Assembly: GCA_910587715.1 (NCBI GenBank)
Contig: CAJUMV010000040.1
Span: 1-34,967 of the forward strand
From: an uncultured Lachnospiraceae bacterium
GTDB taxonomy: Bacteria; Bacillota; Clostridia; Lachnospirales; Lachnospiraceae
Reading direction: 5' to 3'
Length of the DNA stretch: 34,967 bases
Shown: positions 15,442 through 23,220 of the stretch, one piece after another
Position numbering within the stretch: the first letter of the stretch is position 1
How the letters are laid out: each line of letters begins with the position of its first letter
The notes under the pieces: generated by a model
Database searches by the model: none
Told to the model about the DNA's origin: nothing
Seen by the model: the letters and a program-made list of their open reading frames with translations, nothing else
Made by a program: the position numbers and the translations under genes

Positions 15442-16794
15442 CTAAAGACAAATCGTCATATAAAACGGGATATAAGTAATCCCATTCTCATATTTCAAAT
15501 CCTTAGAATAAATAACAAAACGGTCTTCCATCTTAAGCTGGTACTTCTGCGCAAAACGGTCAAAGGACTTATGCCGTTTATACCCTGATGACTTTACTTC
15601 GATTGGACAGATTTTTTTCTTTTTAACGATTAAAAAATCTATCTCGTATTTTTTCCCCTTTTCTTCCTCTTCTAAACGATCCCAAAATTCGTGAAAATAA
15701 AGGGAATATCCATTTGCCCGCAGCATCTGCGCTACCATGTTTTCCAGAAGCATACCCTGATTAATCCCCAGCTTATCAAAAATAATCGCCTTATACAAGT
15801 CCGTTCCCGTATCTTCACCGCTGTGCATCATCTGCGTGACCAAAAGACCCGTGTCCCCCATGTAAAGCTTAAAATTACTCCGGTCCGCATAAGCCTCCAG
15901 AGACACACTCGGCGATGTAACATTACAGCACTCATTTCCAATCATGGATTCTGCAACAAAGCTGACCGCATCCACATAATTTTTATATCTGGCATTTTTA
16001 TCCACCAGAGAAAAACGAAAATGAGAGCTGCGCCTTTCCAGCTGTTCAGGAATGGTCTTATAAACCACCGATGCCTTCTCGCGATTATCCTCATCATATT
16101 TTCTGAGATCATCTTCATACAATGTCACAATATTTCTTTTAATAAAGTCAATTTCCTCATAATTCAGCCCTTCCACAAGTGCTGCTACCGCCTGCGGCAT
16201 ACCCCCGACAGCCATGTAAGTCCGAAAATGCTGCAAAATCCGTCGGTGAATGGCATCCCCCATCGGTTTTCTATTCTGAAACGCATCCCTGATTGCAGGA
16301 ACCGTTACCATATCTCCCTGCGCCCACATAAATTCCTCAAAATCCATAGGAAACATTTTCACCCTGTATTCTTCCGAAGGAATCAAAATATCCTTCACAT
16401 TCTTTTTAATCGAAATTAAGGAGCCTGTCTCTATATAATCATACCTGCCATCCGCCACCAGATATTTGACTGCCTGTCTGGCAAAAGGGAAAAGCTGTAC
16501 CTCATCCATAATAATAACCGCTTTCCTCTCAGGCAGGCTTTTTCCCTTCAACAGGAAAAGATTTCTGAAAAAGATGTCCATATCTCCTATATTTTCTTTA
16601 AAATTCTGCCGGACCACCTTATCTTCCATGGCAAAATCCAATAAAATATAGTCTTCATACTCGTTTTTTGCAAACATTTCCGCAACTGTGCTTTTTCCGA
16701 TTCGCCTTGCTCCTTCCAACAGAATTGCGGATTTACCGCCGGATTTTTCTTTCCACTCCAGCAGTTTATCATAAACTTTTCGTTTAAATACCAT
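15442..16794 (-). CDS. AAA ATPase with C-terminal DUF4143-type domain
   Basis: 450-residue ATPase. Walker A is GARRIGKST (28-36) and Walker B IIMDEVQ (94-100), followed by the ETGSLIS sensor segment. The C-terminal domain has EIDFLIV then PIEVKSS, the spacing of a PD-(D/E)xK nuclease-like core, as in the ATPase/DUF4143 family. The family is widespread in Bacteroides, Clostridia and archaea; its biological role is not established. The second ATG (16794) sits 9 bases from GGAGG and is preferred over ATG 16800, only 3 bases away. Four 33-bp repeats lie just upstream of the gene, suggesting specific control. It is flanked by unrelated genes, consistent with horizontal gain. Confidence 0.85.
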   Translation of the reverse strand: MVFKRKVYDKLLEWKEKSGGKSAILLEGARRIGKSTVAEMFAKNEYEDYILLDFAMEDKVVRQNFKENIGDMDIFFRNLFLLKGKSLPERKAVIIMDEVQLFPFARQAVKYLVADGRYDYIETGSLISIKKNVKDILIPSEEYRVKMFPMDFEEFMWAQGDMVTVPAIRDAFQNRKPMGDAIHRRILQHFRTYMAVGGMPQAVAALVEGLNYEEIDFIKRNIVTLYEDDLRKYDEDNREKASVVYKTIPEQLERRSSHFRFSLVDKNARYKNYVDAVSFVAESMIGNECCNVTSPSVSLEAYADRSNFKLYMGDTGLLVTQMMHSGEDTGTDLYKAIIFDKLGINQGMLLENMVAQMLRANGYSLYFHEFWDRLEEEEKGKKYEIDFLIVKKKKICPIEVKSSGYKRHKSFDRFAQKYQLKMEDRFVIYSKDLKYENGITYIPFYMTICL

Positions 16795-16828
16795 AGCCAT
16801 AAGCCTCCTGCACCCTCATGCTATCATA

Positions 16829-16950
16829 TTTTCCCGAAAATCGCAATTCTTATTCCCGCATTTTTCCCGAATTTTTCAATTCTTTTTCCCTTGCTTTTCC
16901 CGAAAATTACAATTCTTTTCGTTCCCGTTTTCACGAAATCTGCAATTCTT
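16829..16950. repeat. Four tandem 33-bp repeats upstream of the AAA ATPase
   Basis: Cores begin at 16833, 16866, 16899 and 16932, exactly 33 bases apart. On the plus strand each core reads CCCGAA followed by a variable segment and CAATTCTT (the fourth has CACGAA). On the transcribed strand this is AAGAATTG, a short variable segment, then TTCGGG. A second GGGAA lies in most spacers. The array ends about 35 bases before the start codon, so it covers the expected promoter and leader. Confidence 0.8.
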
Positions 16951-17032
16951 TAATTTTTTAAAGCGCCATTGACAGTCTTACATGCAAGCATGCCGCCTGT
17001 CTCTGACGCTTTCTGACTCTGCTTATACGCGC

Positions 17033-17060
17033 AAAAAGGGAGCGCTTTCTCAGCACTCCC
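17033..17060 (-). terminator. Terminator overlapping the end of the alkyltransferase gene
   Basis: On the minus strand GGGAGTGC, 7-base loop, GCGCTCCC, then TTTTT. The stop codon (17050-17052) lies in the loop, so the left stem is coding. Confidence 0.8.
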
Positions 17061-17397
17061 ACTGACACATCCTCATATCCACGCACCCATTTGCCTTAAA
17101 AATAACCCCTTCTTTTTCCAGCAGTCCTCTCTGCGCCCGCCAGTGCGGCGCTGTTCTTCCCGCGTGATTGACTACCCTGTGGCACGGATAATTCCCGAAA
17201 TATTCCGCACGGCTTAAGATTTTCCCCACCAGTCTCGCGTTTTTCTCCCTGCCCACCAGCCTCGCAATCTGCCCGTAGGACGCCACCTTTCCCAGCGGAA
17301 TCTCCTCCACCACGGACAGGACCTCGTGAGCCAGCCGCTCGGCTTCGGACTGCGCAGGACAGACATCCCTCGCATATACGCCATCACTGAACCGCAT
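17050..17397 (-). CDS. MGMT-family DNA alkyltransferase-like protein, single domain
   Basis: 115-residue protein matching only the C-terminal DNA-binding/active-site domain of O6-methylguanine-DNA methyltransferase. The winged-helix part has PLGKVASYGQIARLVG. The acceptor motif is PCHRVV with Cys72, so it retains the alkyl-accepting cysteine, unlike tryptophan-type ATL proteins. RGLLEKEGV follows as expected. The first domain of Ada/Ogt is missing. The start codon region has AAAGG close to the ATG. It overlaps the transglutaminase-like gene by 14 bases, suggesting coupled translation, although no functional link is obvious. Repair of alkylated bases is likely. Confidence 0.82.
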   Translation of the reverse strand: MRFSDGVYARDVCPAQSEAERLAHEVLSVVEEIPLGKVASYGQIARLVGREKNARLVGKILSRAEYFGNYPCHRVVNHAGRTAPHWRAQRGLLEKEGVIFKANGCVDMRMCQWEC

Positions 17398-18649
17398 ACC
17401 TTTGTCCCTCGCACTTCGGCAGGTTCACCGACAGCTCCCGTCTCACATGGGTATCCGCGTATGCTTCGTCCGTCTTATTGAAATAATCGTACTGACCGCC
17501 TTCCGTGTCATCCCAGGTCACGTCCACATTATAATAACCGTCATCCAGTCCGACGATATTCCACGCATGATCCGTCCCCGCATAGCCCGTGCAGTAAAAA
17601 CAGGGAATGCCCGTTCTCTGCATCAGATACTGATAAGCCCTGGCGTATCCCGCGCATACGCTCTTTCCGTCCACCAGCGCGCTGTAGGCGCTCTGATTTT
17701 TATCCACACCTTTATCGTATTCCACCCGATCGATTAAAATATCATGCAGCCTGCTCTCTTTCTCGTAAACGCCCAGACCCTGTACCTGCGCCAATATCTC
17801 ATTTGTGATATTATAAAATGTCCTCGAAGCCGGGGTCAGCTCCTCCAGCGTCATATTAAACTCTAATTCCAGCTCCGCACAGATTCTATTCTGGTCATAC
17901 TTACAGGTATACACCGTGTTAAGCCAAAAAAGCTCGGGATGGTCATTGTACACCGCCATAATCACATCCTTAAGCTCCGACACCGGCACCGCCTCAATTG
18001 GTACAAAAGCCGCGTTGTACGCGGCGGCATTGGCATAAATCTGTCGGTAAAGGTGCTGCCCTTTCGGATCCAGCATCTGATAATAAGGATAGAAAATCGA
18101 ATCAAAGGAGAGGTTGTCGCCCGTCTCGCCATACCCTAAATCGCTTGTATACTCACCGCCTTCTGCATCGGGTAGCTCCTCCGCTTTCTCCGTGATAGGC
18201 TCATAGCCGGACTTACCGCTGACCGCCTCAGGAACGCTTACCCCCGATTCTGACGGCGGCTCATAACCGTTCGTGCCCCTGACGCGCCCCCCTCTGTCCT
18301 CCGAACCAGAAAAACTTCTATCCGGCTCCTCGGGCTGGCGCTGCACGCTCTGCCCGGTGCCCATCTCCTCTTCTTCCTCCGGCAGACCAGAATCGCCCTC
18401 TGACGTTTCCTCTTCTCCCTCTGTGCCTGCGGGCGTGTCGGACGGCGCATCCAGCGTCTCCGGCTCTTCCTCCTGGTGCGTCTCTCCCGCCTCACCGGAC
18501 TCCTCTTCCTGTTTGGGAAGACCGTTACCCGAAAGCAGAGAGGAGAGCGTTCTCGTAATTCCCGGATTTATGGCAGATAATATAATGAGCGCGCATAATA
18601 TAGCCGCCACAATTCCTATTCCTGTTATAATATTCTTCAGTATTTTCAT
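17384..18649 (-). CDS. Membrane-anchored transglutaminase-like protein
   Basis: 421-residue protein with one N-terminal membrane helix (about 7-29), a long acidic, Pro/Ser/Gly-rich extracellular linker (45-170) and a C-terminal transglutaminase-like domain. The papain-like triad is visible: Cys332 in KSVCAGYARAY, His361 in TDHAWNIV and Asp376 in YYNVDVTWDD. Family members act as proteases, peptidases or transglutaminases at the cell surface. The AGTDHAWN context is typical of clostridial secreted members. The ribosome site is weak. It shares a 14-base overlap with the alkyltransferase gene. The acidic linker probably spans the cell wall. Substrate unknown. Confidence 0.85.
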   Translation of the reverse strand: MKILKNIITGIGIVAAILCALIILSAINPGITRTLSSLLSGNGLPKQEEESGEAGETHQEEEPETLDAPSDTPAGTEGEEETSEGDSGLPEEEEEMGTGQSVQRQPEEPDRSFSGSEDRGGRVRGTNGYEPPSESGVSVPEAVSGKSGYEPITEKAEELPDAEGGEYTSDLGYGETGDNLSFDSIFYPYYQMLDPKGQHLYRQIYANAAAYNAAFVPIEAVPVSELKDVIMAVYNDHPELFWLNTVYTCKYDQNRICAELELEFNMTLEELTPASRTFYNITNEILAQVQGLGVYEKESRLHDILIDRVEYDKGVDKNQSAYSALVDGKSVCAGYARAYQYLMQRTGIPCFYCTGYAGTDHAWNIVGLDDGYYNVDVTWDDTEGGQYDYFNKTDEAYADTHVRRELSVNLPKCEGQRYAVQ

Positions 18650-18737
18650 GGCAATGATATCTTTCCCTGACTTTACATTCTCATTTACAGTTAAGCAAAG
18701 TATATCACTCCCACCAAGATTCTACAAGGAAAACAGC

Positions 18738-19490
18738 TTAAATCACGTAATCGTAATCCCTTATGATTCTGCGAAGAAACTGTCTCGTTCTCTCCTCCTT
18801 CGGAGCCGTAAATATCTCTCCGGGTGAGCCTTCCTCCACCACCACACCACCGTCCATAAAGACGACTCTGCTTGCCACTTCCTCGGCAAATTTCATTTCG
18901 TGTGTTACGATCATCATCGTTGTGCCTTCCTTTGCCAGTTCCTTTATCACCTCCAGCACGCCGCCGATCAGTTCCGGATCAAGCGCGGAGGTTGGCTCGT
19001 CAAGAAGCACGATATCCGGCTTTACCGCCACTGCCCGCGCAATTCCTACACGCTGCTGCTGCCCGCCGGAAAGCTGCCCGGGATAGTAGTCGCAGCGTTC
19101 CGAAAGCCCCACCTTCGCAAGCGCTTCTCTCGCAGTTCTTTCCGCTTCCCGCTTCGGTACTTTTCGCGCCACCGTAAGCCCTTCCATTACATTTTCCAAA
19201 GCGGTCTTATTGCGAAAGAGATTGTAACTCTGGAACACAAAGGAAATCTTTTTCCTGATCTGCGCCACTTCCCTGCGTCCTGCCTTACTCAAATCCAAAT
19301 GAAACTCTCCCCAATCCAGTGTTCCTTTATCCGCCCTCTCCAAAAAATTCAGACTGCGCAATAAAGTGGTTTTCCCGGATCCGCTGGGTCCTAAGATAAC
19401 TACCACATCTCCCTGCCTGACGGACAAAGATACGCCCTTTAACACTTCGTTTTCCTGAAAAGATTTATGTACGTTTCTAATCTCCAGCAT
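18738..19490 (-). CDS. Polar amino acid ABC transporter ATP-binding protein
   Basis: 250-residue ABC ATPase of the GlnQ/HisP/TcyC type. It has Walker A GPSGSGKTT, Q-loop FVFQSYNLF, signature LSGGQQQR, Walker B IVLLDEPTSALDP and switch His in IVTHEMKFAEEV. All are intact. MLEIRNVHKSF is the natural start, with GGAGG 7 bases away and only 2 bases after the preceding stop codon. It is the last gene of the binding protein - permease - permease - URO-D - ATPase operon. The subfamily transports amino acids such as Gln, His, Arg or cystine; the leader peptide suggests a sulfur compound. Confidence 0.93.
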   Translation of the reverse strand: MLEIRNVHKSFQENEVLKGVSLSVRQGDVVVILGPSGSGKTTLLRSLNFLERADKGTLDWGEFHLDLSKAGRREVAQIRKKISFVFQSYNLFRNKTALENVMEGLTVARKVPKREAERTAREALAKVGLSERCDYYPGQLSGGQQQRVGIARAVAVKPDIVLLDEPTSALDPELIGGVLEVIKELAKEGTTMMIVTHEMKFAEEVASRVVFMDGGVVVEEGSPGEIFTAPKEERTRQFLRRIIRDYDYVI

Positions 19491-19492
19491 CT

Positions 19493-20497
19493 CTATGCCT
19501 CCGCCGCCTTTTCTCTCACCCATTTCAGTCTTTCAATATCAATATCGCTCGGCACGGTGCAGTCCGCGCCAATGATGACGCCTTCCCTGCCTGCCTCCGC
19601 CAGCAGTTTCTCTACATACGCCTCGATTTCCGGCCTTGTACCGGAGTAAAGCAGTCCTTCCTTTACATTGTCAAAACCGCCGATCACAGCTTTTCCACCG
19701 AAGAACTTTTTCCCCTCAGCAAGCCCCAGATTTTCCGCATGAACCGCCCAGTTTACCACCTCTGCCGGATAATTCTGATAAACGGAAAGAATATTCTTAT
19801 TACCCGCATAACCGCAGATGTGAAGAATATTATCCGGGCTTACTGTATTCGCCGTTTCCAGCACCTTGACTTCACTCGGCGCCACAAACGCGGAATAGAT
19901 CTGCGCGGGAATCGCCCGGTCGGGATTGTTGACACTCAGATAAATACCGTCTGCCAGACCCGGTTTTACCACGCGCCTTGTCAGAATATTCAGGCTCTCA
20001 GCCAGCACATCCAGCGCATAAGCTACTGCCTTCCCATCCTGCTCCAAAAAAGTTTTCAGCCGCTTAAGCCCCAAAGGTCTGTTGCCCGCGACAGCCAGTC
20101 CTGACAGCAGTTGGTTAAATGGAGAAAACTCGTTAAAGAAAAGCAGTGTATCTTCTCCGAAAATTTCCCGTACACCTTTTACCAGTTCCTCATTCTTTTC
20201 GAAAAATGGATGATCCCCCGACAATACTTCCAGCTTTTTTAAATCCTCCGCCGTCTTCACACCGCTAAAGTCATAGGGAAGATTAAACAGCCCGTCCGTC
20301 ATAATCTTTACAAAATCGGGGTCAAAAGCCTCCTTAAATTTCCTGTGTCCCTCCAGATTTTTTTGGAGAAGCTCCGGCCGCTGCAAAGTGGCATTAAACT
20401 CGTCCCCTTCCAAGAAGTGAAACCAGAAACCCACGGGAATGCGGTCCGTTTTTTCATTGTGAAATGCCTTTAATACCAGTTCTCTCTTTATACTCAT
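19493..20497 (-). CDS. URO-D-fold protein with MtaA-like zinc motif
   Basis: 334-residue protein of the uroporphyrinogen decarboxylase superfamily. It is unlikely to be HemE: no other haem genes are near. It has HICG (His226, Cys228) and a distal Cys313 in IIGADCTVP. That H-x-C...C pattern matches the zinc site of corrinoid:thiol methyltransferases (MtaA, MtbA) and related proteins, where zinc activates a thiol. A role in methyl transfer to or from a thiol is therefore plausible. It lies within the amino acid ABC operon, overlapping the upstream permease by 44 bases. ATG 20497 (MSIKREL) has GGAG 8 bases away. No corrinoid protein gene is adjacent. Confidence 0.8.
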   Translation of the reverse strand: MSIKRELVLKAFHNEKTDRIPVGFWFHFLEGDEFNATLQRPELLQKNLEGHRKFKEAFDPDFVKIMTDGLFNLPYDFSGVKTAEDLKKLEVLSGDHPFFEKNEELVKGVREIFGEDTLLFFNEFSPFNQLLSGLAVAGNRPLGLKRLKTFLEQDGKAVAYALDVLAESLNILTRRVVKPGLADGIYLSVNNPDRAIPAQIYSAFVAPSEVKVLETANTVSPDNILHICGYAGNKNILSVYQNYPAEVVNWAVHAENLGLAEGKKFFGGKAVIGGFDNVKEGLLYSGTRPEIEAYVEKLLAEAGREGVIIGADCTVPSDIDIERLKWVREKAAEA

Positions 20498-21185
20498 AAT
20501 GTAATCTCCTCTCAATCAGCCAAAACACGCCCTCTATAAAAAGGCACAACAATATGTAAATAACTAAAATCACGATGTATGCTTCCGCATACCTGTAGTT
20601 TAACGCCGCCCCCAGCTTTGCCGTCTGGGTCAGATCCTTCACTGTCATCATAAAAGCCAGCGAAGTATTTTTCACCAATGCCACCATCAGATTACACAAA
20701 TTCGGAACCGCTCCGCGCAGCGCCTGTGGCAGTATAATCCGTATATAAGCCTGAAATCCGCTCAAGCCAATGCCGTACGCGGCTTCCAGCTGTCCCTTAT
20801 CCACTGCTCCGATAGCGGAGCGAAAAACTTCGGTAAGAAAAGCGATCGCGGACAAGGTAAAAATAAAGTAGGCATAGACCGCTCCCGGTATACTGCGGTA
20901 AACATTAAAGCTGCTCCCAGTGGTCTTAAAAAAACAGTCCAGATATCCCGGCAGCGTATTATACAAAAGCAGTACCAGCACCACCATCGGCATTCCGCGG
21001 ATTAAAGAGACATAAAAGGATGCAAATTTTCCCCAAAAGCGCACCTGCCTGATTTGTGCGAGCGCCAGCAAAAAGGCAAAGACAGAACCAAGCAGAAACG
21101 GCACCAGCGCTAAGCTCAGGGTAAGCGGCAGCGCTTTTACGGCGTTAATAAAAGTCTCCGTCATAAAGTCTGTACTAAGCTTCAT
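20454..21185 (-). CDS. Amino acid ABC transporter permease
   Basis: 243-residue permease of the HisM/GlnP type with about five membrane helices. It has the family's N-terminal segment (ALPLTLSLALVPFLLGSVFAF) and the EAA-like loop for docking the ATPase (EAAYGIGLSGFQAYIRIILPQALRGAVPN). It starts at ATG 21185, overlapping the stop codon of the preceding permease as ATGA. It would pair with that permease as a heterodimer in the membrane. Confidence 0.92.
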   Translation of the reverse strand: MKLSTDFMTETFINAVKALPLTLSLALVPFLLGSVFAFLLALAQIRQVRFWGKFASFYVSLIRGMPMVVLVLLLYNTLPGYLDCFFKTTGSSFNVYRSIPGAVYAYFIFTLSAIAFLTEVFRSAIGAVDKGQLEAAYGIGLSGFQAYIRIILPQALRGAVPNLCNLMVALVKNTSLAFMMTVKDLTQTAKLGAALNYRYAEAYIVILVIYILLCLFIEGVFWLIERRLHYEYKERTGIKGISQ

Positions 21186-21874
21186 CCCATCCCCCCTCTC
21201 TGCAGTCTGCGTGTCAGGCTTCCAAACAGTTTCTGGGTGCCCAGCGATAAAAGCCAGTAGATGAAAGCCAACGCCAAATAAGTCTCCATTACATAGGCGC
21301 CAAGATTCATGGAAATCAAGTATCCGGTCTGCCCTGTGATGTCCACCACACCGATGGAGTAAGCTAACGCTCCGTCTTTTAACATGCTGATCGTCGCATT
21401 CCCCAGTACCGGAACTGCCACCGCCACCGCCTGCGGTAGTACAATGCGGTAAAATCCCTGCATGGGCGTAAGCCCTACACCGACAGCCGCTTCCATCTGT
21501 CCCTTGTCTATCGCCTGATATGCGCCCCGCATCATCTCCGCCATGCCTGCGCCGTGCAAAAGGCTTAAGGCAATGATAGCAAAATAGACAGCATCCCAGG
21601 AATCTATGTCCACCCCCGTCAGACTTCTTGCCAGCGCAGGCCCACCATAATAAACCACAAACAGCAGGACAATGGGCGGCACACAGCGCATCAGATTCAC
21701 ATAGACTTTGCTGACGCCCCGCCAGATTACATTTCGACTCAGAATCCCTGCTGCGGTCACCGCACCCAGCGCCAGACTGAAAATCATCGAAAGGAACGCC
21801 ACATAAAAAGTAGTTCGCAGATAGGGCAGAAGCTCTATCAAATGATGGATAAATACTTTAACATCAAAACTCAT
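21182..21874 (-). CDS. Amino acid ABC transporter permease
   Basis: 230-residue HisM/GlnP-type permease with about five helices. The EAA-like loop is EAAVGVGLTPMQGFYRIVLPQA. It is related to the following permease and the two genes overlap by 4 bases. ATG 21874 (MSFDVKVFIHHL) has GAGG 6 bases upstream and is preferred over the longer frame to 21907, which overlaps nothing conserved. The pair plus the binding lipoprotein and ATPase form a complete importer. Confidence 0.92.
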   Translation of the reverse strand: MSFDVKVFIHHLIELLPYLRTTFYVAFLSMIFSLALGAVTAAGILSRNVIWRGVSKVYVNLMRCVPPIVLLFVVYYGGPALARSLTGVDIDSWDAVYFAIIALSLLHGAGMAEMMRGAYQAIDKGQMEAAVGVGLTPMQGFYRIVLPQAVAVAVPVLGNATISMLKDGALAYSIGVVDITGQTGYLISMNLGAYVMETYLALAFIYWLLSLGTQKLFGSLTRRLQRGGMG

Positions 21875-21924
21875 ATCACGCCTCATTCCACCGCTTTTCG
21901 GCGGCACATATTCCCGCCGACAGC

Positions 21925-22941
21925 TTACTCAAATACACCCAGACCATCTCTTCCATATTCGGAAATGTAATCCGCGCCGTAAAGCGTCTCCTGCAGATAA
22001 TTCGTGTAACCGCTCTCCCAGATTTGGTCAATCACCGAGTCAAAAGCGTCCGCCACGTCTTTGTCGTCAAGACTGAAAATCACATAGGTAGGAATCGCCG
22101 CGCAGGGTGTCCATGTCAGTGTATCTGCATATTGATGCGCAGGACCGTCGTCAGCCTTTACAATACTGTTAAAGTTTACTTCCAGACCAAAATAAGCGTC
22201 ATAACGCCCCTCCGACACCCACGCAAAGGCATCCGTCTTGCTTGCCAGACTTCCCGTTTCAAATCCCCACGCCTTGTCCGGATGCGCCTCACACCAGTTT
22301 TTTAACACCGTATAATGCCCGTCCCCCGGGTCTACGGGCACAAGCAGTCCGCCCGCATCTGACAGCGAGGCAAAATCATGGATTTTCTCCAAATCTTCCG
22401 TGCGCACTGTCAATCCGGTAACACTCAGACCCAGATTTTTCTCCGGGAAAGAAAAAATTTCTTTTCTCTCCGCAGTCTGAAACCAGTTTCGCACCGCGCC
22501 GTTAAACTTTCCGGTCTGAACACCCAGCAGCAGATCGTCGCCGCCCTGAGATGGAACAAACTCAAAGCGATACCCGGGCAGCAGCGCATCCACCGCTTTG
22601 AGAACCTCAATATCATATCCCGACACCTCTCCGTCTTTGGTCGTATAGGAAATGGGATAACCTGAATATCCGTAAGCAATTTTGATAACTCTGGCATCCG
22701 CCGCATCTTGCTGTGCTTCCATGCCTGCGTATTCCAAATAGGACTTTACCCCGCTATATTCCGTGTTCTCAAAAGACTCTTCTTCGTTCGCCGTCCCATT
22801 GGCCGGAGCGGCTGCTACTGTAGAAAGCTCCTTCGATTTTATGGGCGTTGTTCCGCAGCCGGTAAGCCCCGCCGCGGCTGCAATGGTAAGACTCAGAACC
22901 AATGCCTTATTAATAAAAGTGTTTATCTGTCTTATTTTCAT
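21925..22941 (-). CDS. Amino acid-binding lipoprotein (SBP family 3)
   Basis: 338-residue extracellular solute-binding protein. It has a lipoprotein signal (LTGC near residue 29-30). The family 3 fold is seen in GEVSGYDIEVLKAV, SQGGDDLLLGVQTGKFNGAV and the middle YDAYFGLEVNF. Cystine-, glutamine- and arginine-binding proteins belong here. The start ATG 22941 has GGAGG 5 bases upstream. It is the first full gene after the sulfur-rich leader peptide and terminator. The ligand cannot be set from sequence; Cys/cystine, Met or a methylated sulfur compound would fit the leader. Confidence 0.9.
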   Translation of the reverse strand: MKIRQINTFINKALVLSLTIAAAAGLTGCGTTPIKSKELSTVAAAPANGTANEEESFENTEYSGVKSYLEYAGMEAQQDAADARVIKIAYGYSGYPISYTTKDGEVSGYDIEVLKAVDALLPGYRFEFVPSQGGDDLLLGVQTGKFNGAVRNWFQTAERKEIFSFPEKNLGLSVTGLTVRTEDLEKIHDFASLSDAGGLLVPVDPGDGHYTVLKNWCEAHPDKAWGFETGSLASKTDAFAWVSEGRYDAYFGLEVNFNSIVKADDGPAHQYADTLTWTPCAAIPTYVIFSLDDKDVADAFDSVIDQIWESGYTNYLQETLYGADYISEYGRDGLGVFE

Positions 22942-22968
22942 ATTTTCCTCCATTCTGTTTCCGGACAC

Positions 22969-22990
22969 AAAAAAACAGGCACGAAGCCTG
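22969..22990 (-). terminator. Intrinsic terminator between leader peptide and ABC operon
   Basis: On the minus strand CAGGC, loop TTCGT, GCCTG, then TTTTTTT. The stem is extended by two wobble pairs. It lies 42 bases after the leader ORF stop and 28 before the binding-protein start, in the position of an attenuator. Confidence 0.85.
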
Positions 22991-23031
22991 CCGTATCCTC
23001 TTATATCATAAAGATTCCTCTAAACGGACTT

Positions 23032-23160
23032 CTATCTCATACCACACCTTCTATTTTTCATACAGAAACACATACCACAGCGGGACATTGCGCCCGGACA
23101 CACACCTGTACACGCCATCTGCTTTTCCGTCATAATCCCTCTGCTGATTCTGCTCTTCAT
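23032..23160 (-). CDS. Cys/Met-rich 42-residue peptide, probable leader peptide
   Basis: An unannotated small ORF starts at ATG 23160 with a strong AAGGAGGAG site 6 bases away and ends at TAG 23032. It encodes 42 residues with 6 Cys (17, 21, 28, 31, 33, 39) and 7 Met (1, 10, 15, 25, 30, 34, 41). Thirteen of 42 residues thus contain sulfur. All Cys codons are TGT. The C-terminal part is RCGMCFC then RRCGMR, basic, with no signal peptide. It lies between a consensus promoter and an intrinsic terminator upstream of an amino acid ABC operon. That is the layout of a ribosome-mediated attenuator sensing Cys or Met supply. It could instead be a small metal-binding peptide; SCIFF-type Cys spacing is absent. 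Confidence 0.6.
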   Translation of the reverse strand: MKSRISRGIMTEKQMACTGVCPGAMSRCGMCFCMKNRRCGMR

Positions 23161-23188
23161 AAAATCTCCTCCTTCTTTTTTCATATAA

Positions 23189-23209
23189 TTCATAGTGGTA
23201 TACTATGAA
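23189..23209. promoter_or_regulatory. Perfect 8-bp inverted repeat, probable operator
   Basis: TTCATAGT, 5-base spacer GGTAT, ACTATGAA. It begins 12 bases downstream of the -10 box, so it covers the first transcribed bases. A repressor bound here would block transcription of the leader peptide and ABC operon. The regulator is not in the window. Confidence 0.55.
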
Positions 23210-23220
23210 ATCTTGTTTGT

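Noticed and set aside
16829..16950. The 33-bp repeats as a CRISPR array
   Set aside because: Only four units, the repeats are partly degenerate, there are no unique spacers of constant length and no cas genes nearby.
19493..20497. Assignment of the URO-D protein as HemE
   Set aside because: The HxC...C motif and ABC operon context point to the methyltransferase branch, and no haem genes are adjacent.
23032..23160. Six-Cys peptide as a SCIFF ranthipeptide precursor
   Set aside because: Cys spacing does not match SCIFF, there is no radical SAM maturase nearby, and the position before a terminator suits a leader peptide better.
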